This document shows positions 54,390 through 64,000 of a DNA stretch of 64,000 nt, piece after piece. The stretch's first letter is position 1. The number at the start of each line of letters is the position of its first letter. Made by a program: the position numbers and the translations under genes. The stretch is from contig CAIIXF020000005.1 of assembly GCA_903813345.2 (NCBI GenBank), forward strand, positions 31,625,375 to 31,689,374. The letters run 5' to 3'. The notes below the pieces were generated by a model, which did no database searches, had not been told where the DNA came from, and was given only the letters and a program-made list of their open reading frames with translations. The DNA is from Owenia fusiformis. Lineage: Eukaryota; Annelida; Polychaeta; Sabellida; Oweniidae.

Positions 54390-56685
54390 AAGCCCTTAGG
54401 AAAAAAACAACCATTTTTTCCGAATTTCAACCGTTAAAATCCATTGCGCAACCATTACAAATCATTGCATAACCATTGCTGCAACCAATTGAAATGGTTT
54501 CCAACCATTACATTGCAACCATTAAAATTTGGTTGAAAACTTTGGTTGCATATCATTGAAATTATGGAATCATTTGCAACCATTGCAAACCATTGATTGT
54601 TTAAGTTGCATTTTACCAAATGGTTGCAACTATTTTCAACCATATTGTGGAAATTATTTAGTTTAAGAATGAGACAATTTGAAACATGAAGAACATACAA
54701 GTAAATTGAATGCATTATGTTTCAAAATACAGTAGTTCATGTTTATGGGCATATTATTTCTAATCAATTGAAGAGAATAAGGTTTATTCATTTTTGGCAC
54801 TGGATATGACTTCAAGTTCATTCTCATAGGCATATTATTTCTATAAAGAATAAGGTTTATTCATTTTTGGTACTGAATATCACTTCAAGTTCATAGTTCT
54901 ATTTTATTGAAGAGAATCAAGTGTATTCATTTTTGGCCCTGGTCATTCTTGTAGTTTATTTGGAAATTCCTTCTTGATTAATTCAGTTTTACTGAACAAT
55001 ACAACAAAACGTTCTGTGGAAATTTTCTGTTTTTCTCCTATCTCAACAAAAAAAAAGTTTCTGACTAAAAGTACATACATACATATTATGAAACATCAAA
55101 GATAGTATTTCCTGCCTCTTATTTATGATTTGGATTAAGCTAGTGCCAAAATAACTGCTTCTTCAATATCAAAGAAGTCTTATTACAACAATTAAGTAGA
55201 TTAAACTGAAAATGTTTCCAAAACATGATTTTGAAACATCAACATCCTTGTATTTATGCTTTGGATTAGGCAAGAGCCGGATTGATTGTCTTTTCTTCAA
55301 TATCATTTACAAATCAAAAAATGTTAATTACTATTGGATTAAACTTTAATCATAATGACTGAAAGGAAAATATCTTAAACACTTGAATAGATGATATTTC
55401 CTTTTACTAGACATGGTTTTATGCCTATGAGCATGAACTTGAAGTTGGATATGTCTCAAAATTGTATTATGAACTTAAGTTAACTATCGCTAGAAAAAAG
55501 AGAATTCATCAAGACCATAGCTGTCGCTTCAAAAATCTTAATGTGAATCTCATCTAATTTACTATGATTGTGTCATTATTATGGTAGGGGGAATTCAAAA
55601 ATAAATTATTCAGACAAAAATAATTCTTAAAAAAAGAATTAATTTGTAATGATTTTGTTAAACTATCAAAACAGAACTTTATCTAATTGGCTGTTCAAGG
55701 GTTATAATTAGCATTTCAATGGTTATAATTGGCTTTTCAATGGTTATAATTAGCATTTCAACCGTTGCCGCTCTGTCTGTGCAACTGTTGCTGCTCTGTC
55801 TTTGAACCTTATCTGAATTCAATAATGTGAAATCTTAATTTGTATTTCTACAATTTTCTTAATGAAAATAAGCCAGCAAAATTAAACAATATTGAATTGA
55901 AACAAAAAAGAATCCTTATTTTCTTACAAGATTTCTGCATTTTTCATTCTCCTTAAAAACGATACCTGATAAGTGATTGCAATAGTCATAGAAATAAGTG
56001 TTTAATATCCTAGGGATTAGATTAAATGATATATTCAAATAAGTGTATGTTTTTTGTTGTTCTGGAAGTGACGTCAGACTTGTCATTGAGAAAAAGATCC
56101 GAGACACACAAAGTCCAAAAAAAATTCTTTAATGAGAGAAGAGTGTGATAGACTGCAGACTACAGACATGCTTACTTAAAAAAACATACTACATGTAATA
56201 ATATCAACATAGCCATAGCCCAACATTATTTCAAATTCATGCAGTTTTTCACCATTTTGAGGACTTTTCAAGTGATTTTGGCCAATTTTTGGCCATAGTT
56301 ATAAAATATGAATCCCCTTGTAAATTTGTCAAAAGTGCAAAAGCTGGCTACAGGTCTGCCCATGAGCATTCATTTTGAGGATTAATGGTTGCAATAGTTG
56401 CAGTTCTCCATCAATGGTTGCAATCAATTGTAACTGTTAATTTCAATGGGTAATGGTTGTAATGGTTTTGCAATGGTTTCTCAAAAATGGTTGCGTAACC
56501 ATCGCAACTTTATGTAAAAAGGGTTGAAAAGATTGGGTGAAGTAATGGTTGCGCAATGGTTTTGAATGGTTGATATAATGATTTTTCCTTTGATCTTCAA
56601 GGTTGAAATGATGGTTACATGATATGCAATGAAACCATTGAATTTCGGAAAAAATGGTTGTTTTTTTTATAAGGGAGGATCGCTA
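54390..56685. mobile_element. 2.3-kb terminal-inverted-repeat element with CAACCATTGCAA-rich ends
   Basis: The left end cccttaggaaaaaaacaacc (then attttttccgaatttcaa) and the right end ttgaatttcggaaaaaatgg (then ttgttttttttataaggg) are inverted. Each end continues for about 250-280 bp as a degenerate run of caaccattgcaa-like motifs, inverted relative to the other end. The interior (about 54720-56370) has three ~85-bp tandem units around ggtttattcatttttggtac and short ttcaatggttataattagca repeats. No transposase-length frame exists, so it looks non-autonomous. An inverted partial copy of the GGGGTTCA repeat sits at about 56235-56350. Confidence 0.7.
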
Positions 56686-57000
56686 ATAAAATCCCCATGA
56701 CCATTTAATGAATGGATCACTAATATACCAACAATCATAATATAACGAAAAGTATGCCATATTGCACATCATCATCTTGATCCACCAAGGTATTACATAT
56801 GACTGAAGGAATACACTGGTTTAACAGTACGGCACATCATATCAACATCATGAGATATGTCTCATACACCATGTGCATACCTGATGTGACTCAACCATTC
56901 TAGTCTAAACACTAAGATGCACTGCTCTAGGAACAACCAAATACTAACATCTTTTATTTCAGGAGCAGTAGATAACAAGTACATAATGAAACTAACCAGT

Positions 57001-57119
57001 AGTCTAGCTACAAGCCCCAGAACCCCCCCCCCCCCCCCTCTTCCAACTAATTGACTACTCACCTTCCCACGGGGAGGTGTATAGCAGGGGAGGGGGGCAC
57101 AAGGACTTGTAGCTAGACT
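57001..57119. mobile_element. 119-bp MITE with perfect 14-bp inverted ends and 9-10-bp target duplication
   Basis: agtctagctacaag at the left is matched exactly in inverse by cttgtagctagact at the right. actaaccagt flanks both sides (56991-57000 and 57120-57129). The interior has a C-run and a G-run that can also pair. A related, more degraded element lies at about 62970-63065. Confidence 0.85.
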
Positions 57120-57479
57120 ACTAACCAGTATAAAATACTATGTGTTTTCGCCTGTCTAAACCAAGTGCAAAATGCTGATATAGCGTGCCAGCCATGTTAG
57201 GAACATGTGCAAGGATGACTGCCTGCTAAGAAGCAAGGTTGCACCAAGCAGATTCACTAGATTACTCAACAGTTCACCTGTGTGCTAGCTTATCAAAACA
57301 GGATCTTATGTGGGAGGAAGATCTACAAATCCAAGATCCCTTGTTAGAAATCACTCATTGTCACAATTTCAAATGATAAATAGTGTGGAAATAAGGGGAG
57401 AGGGTGAGGAATAAGAACAATCAATACTACATAAATGATACTCCAAATTACATATATGAACAAGACACACAGTGATAAA

Positions 57480-58921
57480 TATCGCACTTTGAAGAGCAAA
57501 CTGGCCACCATGCAATTTACCCAGCATGGCCAAAACCTAATCAGACCTTGGCACTAGTCTGCTCTTGCATCTGTAAACATTTCAAGTTGACAAGATTAGC
57601 GGTTTTCCTGCAATTTTGATGACAAGAATTTATTTGTAGTCTTGAACTTTGGGAAAATTTAGATAACATTGTTTGTGACCTAATTTGATGACCTTCGACC
57701 TTGAAAATTTCACTTTTTCAGACCTCAGTAGGTGTTTAGTAATTAAGCTGACCTAAATTTAAATCCAAAATATCAATTTAGAAAATCAAATTTTTGACCT
57801 TTCAAGGTCACTGAAGGTCAACGAAAGGTCAAATCTGAAATCTAAGGTCAGATTTGAACTTCTGAGAACTTGTAGATGTTTTTAAAAAAAAATTTGGTCA
57901 ATTTGGAGCAAGTTGAAAAATTCAAAATGGCCGCCAAATTGAAAAATTCAAAATGGCCACCATGTAATTCAGCCAGCATACCCAAAACCTAATCAGATCT
58001 CGGCAATAGTCTGCTCTTGCATCTGTAAAAATTTCAAGTTGAACGGATAAGTGGTTTTCCTGGAATTTTGATGACAAGATTTGTTGAAAAATTCAAAATG
58101 GCCGCCAAGTAGCTTACCCAGCATGCCCTAAACCTAATCAGATCTTGGCACTAGTCTGCTATTGCATGTGTAAAAATTTCAAGTTGAACAGGTTAGCGGT
58201 TTCCTTGGAATTTTGATGACAAGAATTGATTTGTAGTCTCAAACTTTGAGAAACTTGGATAACATCATTTGTGACCTAGTTTAATGACTCGACCTTGAAA
58301 ATGTCACTTTTTCAGACCTCAGTAGGTGTTTAGTAATTAAGCTGACCTAAATTTAAATCCAAAATATCAATTTAGAAAATCAACTTTTTTGACCTTTTCA
58401 AGGTCACTGAAGGTGAATGAAAGGTCAAATGTGAAATCTAAGGTCAGATTTGAACTTCTGAGAACTTGTAGATGTTTTTAAAAAAAAAATTAGTCAATTT
58501 AGAGCAAGTTGAAAAATTCAAAATGGCCGCCAAATTGAAAAATTCAAAATGGCCACCATGTAATTCAGCCAGCATACCCAAAACCTAATCAGATCTCGGC
58601 AATAGTCTGCTCTTGCATCTGTAAAAATTTCAAGTTGAACGGATAAGTGGTTTTCCTGGAATTTTGATGACAAGATTTGTTGAAAAATTCAAAATGGCCA
58701 CCACATAGTTTACCCAGCATGCCCTTAACCTAATCAGATCTTGGCACTAGTCTGCTCTTGCATCTGTAAAAATTTCAAGTTGAACAGGTAAGCAGTTATA
58801 CTGGAAATTTGATGACAAGATTTGGTTTATGTGCCACCCGCACGCCCGCACGCTCGCACATCCGCACGCCCGCCCAACAGCACAAGACGACGACAATATA
58901 GCACTTTTTCAAAGTGCGATA
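57480..58921. repeat. 1.4-kb AAATGGCC-type repeat with inverted ends and an internal ~600-bp duplication
   Basis: tatcgcacttt at 57480 and aaagtgcgata at 58911-58921 are perfect 11-bp inverted ends. Inside, a ~600-bp block is duplicated (for example cagacctcagtaggtgttta at about 57720 and 58315). Each block contains further copies of caaaatggccgccaa ... agcatgcccaaaacctaatc ... tgaatttt/attttgatgacaaga. The last part is a degenerate cgcccgcacgctcgcacatc run. Fragments occur at 37772-37935 and about 17068. Confidence 0.75.
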
Positions 58922-59958
58922 AAAATGTTTCATGTGTATCATATATCTAAATGGGCCACTTTTGATTCACAACACTCTTGGTTCATTTGAATCATGCATC
59001 AAGCAGGCTCCAGGTAACTGCTCCTTTATTCTTTGAAATCAAACAACAGTAATACTAGCACCAAATGGGATTTCAAAGTCAAAATGTCTGTCCTCACAAT
59101 CAATGATGATATTGACATCATCCAGTATATTAATTTATCCTAAAATAACAAACATTTCTAACAAATTGACATAATTTGAAAAATAATCTGTCTGAAGTTC
59201 TGTTTCTCAAGGCTGTAAATGGCAATATGATCATTTTCACTTATTATGTAAGCATTATTTAGCTTAAATCTATACCACGTTTGTTTACTACAAATTTTTA
59301 TCAAAATAAGCAATAAATTGACATTAATACAAAACAAACGAGGATTTGTTGTTCTTCTCACAGTTTTCCGAAAACCTCGAGGGGCTTTGGACCTATTACA
59401 GATGAATGATAAATAATTTGAAGGTAAGTGGGAAAAACATGACTAAAACATTAAGAGGATAACAAAGATCTTTATCTATAGGTAAATTACTAATCGAATT
59501 CTAACTTGTAAAACTAGTGACATAATCGTCCTTACCCCATGAACTCCTCTGAAAGATGAGAAACCCCCCTGATGAAACCTATCTTTGAGCCTGATATGAA
59601 TTTATAATGTTAAAGTAGGTAAATATTTTATAAATAAAAAGCCTCAAGTTGCACATAATGATGTTAATCTGCAATGATCGTGCATGTTTCTGACAGTTTA
59701 CCAAGATAAAGAGTGACACGTTCACCTGGTATCATCATTAATTGATGTATCGCAACATTAGCTTCCTTTGCTTCATCTTATAGATATCTCATTCAACACA
59801 TGGCAATATAGGAAATACTACAGGTTAATCTGTATTCAACCTGATGAATTTGCGGTAATAGGCCGTGGAGGGAGGGGGATTGAGCTAACAACCTTCTCCT
59901 TCAGGAGACAATGGGATATTTGATGTAACTATGTAATGATAGCATCACATGGTCCCAT
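58922..59958. other. No feature recognised
   Basis: AT-rich, with no exon or inverted element that I can support. Confidence 0.4.
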
Positions 59959-60530
59959 ATGAATCAAACAACTAACATTTACATACATTTGCAATTGCGC
60001 AAAGATGCACATACATATACACTACTCCCTCCCCCATATGCTATAGTGAAACTCGTGAATCAGACACTCACACATCGAAAAAACCAAGCAGAGAACATCT
60101 TGGATGATGTTTTGATAAAAAATATGTACTGGAAAGTGAGGCTAAAATACACAAGAGAGGTAACCCAGATGTCTGATGAAAAAATGACTGAGAAACTCAA
60201 CATCACAGCCAACACAGCCGACATTGTTTTAAATAAAACTAATCTATGCTATGATAAGGTAAACAGAGGAAGTACTCATTCTCCATCTTAACTTGTCGAG
60301 GTTGTACACAAGAAAGGTAATCCGGTTATTATACCTGATGACCTTGAAATCTCATTTCATAACCATATACTGAAATAACTTAAACAAGCCAAGATGTTCA
60401 AGACTGATAAATTCCCAAATAGAGTGTGTGAGAATTTTTCAGTGTTAGGAGAATGTGAATCATTAGATGGGCTTTTTGCCTTCAATTCGATTTCAATGTG
60501 GGAAGAGCACCGAAGTGATCACTCTTAATG
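59959..60530 (+). pseudogene. Possible decayed coding remnant, unrecognised
   Basis: A 110-codon frame (59959-60291) ends in a stop, but the same frame continues with coding-like sequence (VEVVHKKGNPVIIPDDLEIS, then after another stop KQAKMFKTDKFPNRVCENFS and MWEEHRSDHS). Two in-frame stops in about 570 bp, with charged, non-repetitive residues between them, suggest a decayed gene or transposon protein. I do not recognise the family. It could also be chance openness in AT-rich DNA. Confidence 0.3.
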
Positions 60531-61916
60531 TGGAACAGAAAAAGCATAATGGTAACAAGAAATGTGTAAGCCTTTTCTATTGTATTCGAGCCAAAATGAA
60601 ACTGTTAAATGAACAACAGTTAAAATTACATGTTTTATAGATGGTCCTAATGGACTAGGACTGCGTTCCAATTTCCAAACTTATTGAGCATATCTGTATT
60701 TAACATTTTACCTGATTATACTGTATGCCAGTATTTAATATAAAGTATAGAAATAAAGTAACCTTAAAAAGTGCTGTAAGGTGGCATACAAGACGGAATC
60801 AAGAAGCATACTTTCTATCACTTTTTTCATCATTCTTCCCTACCAAGGTAGATATACCAGACCTCCAATGGATATGTATAGTGGGCAAATAAAATATAAC
60901 TCCATTCTGAATCCCATATTTAAGCTTATTTTCAATAATCTCAGAATGTCATAGTTTTGACACTTTTTAAACCACTACATCATTTTCAACTAAACCTCCC
61001 CCTGGCCATTTTACTCTTGTTGACTACGTTATTTTATTTAGTTATTCTTGTGGGATTGTTACAAAAAGATCAATCTGACCAAACATCAGTCTATCTCTCT
61101 ATCAATCACCATGAAAAATGACATCATCTTCCTTCTAAAGTCAAATTAAAAACACAGACTTGATACCAAAGTGTCCCCAGCCACATAGATTCATGACTGT
61201 ACCCGAAATGTATATGAGAGGGGGAGATATAGAACAAGAATAACAATAGGTAGATTATAACGTTATTGGAAACTGTAGAGTTTGAGATCTTCAGAATCAG
61301 TTCATAAATTATTTCCTTTGCTAAACTAGGCCAGTTTCTGGACCAAATGGAAAAGTCATTGTGATACATATCAGTTATCACAGATACCAACAAGCTAATC
61401 CCCTATTCTGGGTCACATGAGTTTCAGGTGAAAGTCTCATGAATTCAACTTCAGAGAAAATCAAAGTATTTCTAATACATTATACAAACTTAGCGCTTAA
61501 CTTTAAATAAATACATAATAAGAACAATCAAAACAATTTGAGGTTAACGACTAGAAAAGTGCAGCAAGCTGTCAAGTTTCAATATATAATGTCAAATCCT
61601 ATATGTCCCTATAAATTGAGTTCAAGTGAAAATCTGGCATTATCACAAATGTGTTAAATCAACATTCAGTATTATAAAACTTAGCTGGCCTTGATACGCA
61701 TCCATGCATTGATATAACATGAACTTAAAACTGCTTATTAAATGCTTATTAGGTAACTGTTCTACTTTTTTATTCCAATGTCTGGACAAATGTCTGTCTG
61801 GGTGATGAACAAAGCAAAAATATTTTTTGATACAAGGCCCTTAATTCCAGATGATTCAGTTAACTTTAGTTTGTGAACATAGGCAAAGTAACCCATATAC
61901 CACCATAGCCAGATGC
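60531..61916. other. No feature recognised
   Basis: AT-rich, with no gene, array or inverted element that I can support. Confidence 0.4.
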
Positions 61917-62214
61917 AGTCTTGCTTCAAGACCCCAATCCAGTTCGTTTTTTCGATGTTCGTTTTTTTGCTGTATCGGCAATCATTTTTTGAAGTTGTTC
62001 TACAGAAACATTTTTGCTTGACAATAATCAAGGAAAATGCGTATTTGCATGGCATATTCTGTCACACAAAAAACTGGCATGACTTCAAATTTTCCAGAAA
62101 TTCGTGACAAATACGCAAATTGCGGGACAGTTGGACAGCCTGCCAATCCCTGCTTCAACAACAGGCCTAGTGATGAAACAGATAAGGAGGTGTCCATGGT
62201 CTGGAAGCAAGACT
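61917..62214. mobile_element. ~298-bp MITE with AGTCTTGCTTCAAGACC-type ends
   Basis: agtcttgcttcaagacc at the left and ggtctggaagcaagact at the right are inverted with one mismatch. The flanks agccagatgc (61907-61916) and agcccgatgc (62216-62225) form an imperfect 10-bp direct repeat. The termini match the 53-bp element at 32996-33048. Short frames are open in the interior on both strands but show no recognised domain. Confidence 0.78.
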
Positions 62215-62499
62215 AAGCCCGATGCTATCATGCTACAAAACCCATACTCTTTATCTATAAAATTAGCATAATTTCAATCTAAGTTTCCAGACCCTATCTT
62301 AGTGATGCTGATAATGAGACTTGAAAGGGAAGATGACCTAGTTCATCATAATAGCATGATCCAGCCAATTATATAGGATTAATTACTAGTAATCAGATTA
62401 TATATGAATTTCTTTGGCAGCTAAGATTATATTTTGGCATATGGTAGTTTGGAGGCTCTGTTCCATAGCACTTTCTCTCTTATGCATAACTATGCCACA

Positions 62500-62690
62500 C
62501 TCCATAGCCAACTTTTGCCAAGGAGGTTCACTCCAGGGAGGTTCACTTGAGACAATTTTGGCCCAAAATTAGACAAAATCAGTTAGAAAGTGCTTAGAAT
62601 GGTGAAAAACTGCATGGTTGTAAAATAATTTTTGGCTGGGGGGGGGTCACTCGAACCCATCGAACCCCCCTGGCTATGGGCCAACATACT
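62500..62690 (+). repeat. Dispersed repeat of the GGGGTTCA type, copy 2
   Basis: Contains caacttttgccaaggaggtt, gacaattttggcccaaaatt and gtgcttagaatggtgaaaaa, a G-run and aacccccctggctatgggcc, in the same order as at 10905-11115. Confidence 0.65.
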
Positions 62691-64000
62691 GCTACCTTTT
62701 CCGAGCTCTTTCTGTTAATGATCATGAAATAAGTGAAAGCACTAATAAATAAAACAGTTGAAATTTATAATAAGAGCAACACATGCATACCATGTACCAT
62801 AGAGTCTGTTCATCCTAAATTGGGATTACCATTCGTGCAAGAAAGCAAAGAAGCCTATTGATAACAGGAAATGTTAAAGTTATATATCTGAGAAAGAGTT
62901 ACAGCATATAACATGATGCATCACATCCTAATATTCATCATCTGATATAATGCATCTCATAGAAAAGTAAGTCTAGCCCCCCCCCCTCCCTCTGCTACTT
63001 ATATGAAAACTTCTCACACTGGGAAGGTATGTAGTGGGGGAGGGGCACAAAGGGTTGTAGCTAGACTCATAAAGAGAAGTTTATGCCTTTATGAAAAAGA
63101 CTATAAAATAGCTTGGATGAGTGAAGATATATCCTGTACAAAAAAAATAAAAATATATACGAAATTAAAAAAAAAGAATGGCAGCATAGATGTGTCTCAG
63201 CGTTTTGAGACAACCATTTATTCTTTTGAATTGTTTGTCCCTCATGCATGGTTTGACAGTTTTTTAACTCCTTAAAAGAACCAGACCCGATAAATGCTTT
63301 TTATTATATAATACAGAACTGTGAACAATGCATGACATAAAAAAACATGTACTTAATGAACTTTCACTTTTTTATGTGAACAGAACTAATATGTCAGTCT
63401 ATTCATTAGGAATCACTAGTTTAATTCATATGCTTTGAAAGAAGGGATATGAGATGAATAACAAAATGGGAAGTTCCATGACTAGATAAAAGAAGTATCC
63501 AGTTAACTCATGATAGAAGCTGCATCTTGGATTTCCAAGGTATGAACTTTTCAGAAATGAAACAAAGCAAACTGGCAAGGTAGATGCTGAAGATGCAGCA
63601 TATAGTTCATATCCATAAGCTGTTATTTCTGGACAAGCTAATAATAACTGCAGGCTCCCTATAATATCAGAGATGGTAAATGTATGTTGCCAACTCTATC
63701 TGCATGTTTCTAAAGTGGCTGACTAGAACGAAACCCTTCCCAAGAGCTAATGCTTAATCTCTACTCTTAAGATGAAAAATAATTCATTGATTTAGCCTCT
63801 ATGAGAATTAATCTTCCTTCAAATCAGTACTTCATCACTTGTGGGGGTGGTGTGTGAAATGGGTGACGGGGGGGGGGGGGCTTACAGCTACACTTTGTCA
63901 TGTCAGAATATGTAGTCAGAAAATCAAGACAGTACGCTTTCTACCTAGTAGCATTCATATATCTTAACCCCTATACTGCACATTTAAAACCCCATATAAT
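62691..64000. repeat. Terminal stretch with a degraded MITE and homopolymer runs
   Basis: About 62970-63065 (agtctagcccccccccc ... ttgtagctagact) is a degraded relative of the 57001-57119 element that has lost five bases of the left terminus. A G-run lies at about 63868-63880. No coding exon is recognised up to the window edge. Confidence 0.5.

Overview
The window looks like part of a nuclear genome from an invertebrate bilaterian, probably marine. It is AT-rich, has compact GT-AG exons separated by long repeat-filled introns, and carries many small inverted-repeat transposons, minisatellite arrays and one CR1/L2-like LINE. I cannot fix the phylum; a mollusc, brachiopod, echinoderm or hemichordate would all fit.

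The one host gene I can identify is a voltage-gated calcium channel alpha-1 subunit of the CaV1 (L-type) class on the minus strand. Eleven successive coding positions (12 exons) lie between 33970 and 359. They run from segment IS1 through the domain I pore, IS6, the beta-subunit binding helix and the I-II loop to IIS4. Every exon joins the next in frame with canonical splice sites. The N-terminus lies upstream of 33970 and was not found; everything after IIS4 lies before base 1. The IS6 position is encoded twice, by tandem 104-nt exons at 7980-8083 and 6667-6770. These must be used one at a time, because using both or neither gives an early stop.

The 18-kb intron between IS1 and IS2 (15825-33856) holds the two CAGCA-rich arrays, a 26-bp array, a 65-bp array and a 1.5-kb two-component satellite, plus several MITEs. 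One MITE, at 21406-21593, has perfect 13-bp inverted ends and a perfect 9-bp target duplication.

Upstream of the IS1 exon (33971-64000) I find no further certain host exon. This part holds a LINE with intact reading frames (about 37985-43400, minus strand), two related ~280-bp foldback elements, three copies of a second foldback family, a TTAA-flanked MITE inserted inside one of those copies, a 2.3-kb terminal-inverted-repeat element whose ends are built from CAACCATTGCAA-like motifs, a 1.4-kb AAATGGCC-type repeat, and more MITEs. LINE ORF1 has a coiled coil and an SGNH-esterase-like domain; ORF2 has an endonuclease and a reverse transcriptase, overlaps ORF1 in the -1 frame and has no ATG ahead of its endonuclease domain. 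A small CpG-rich, CCAAT/CRE/TATA-bearing patch at 52221-52440 is the only promoter-like segment noticed.

All calls come from reading the sequence. Family names rest on recognised motifs, not on database searches.
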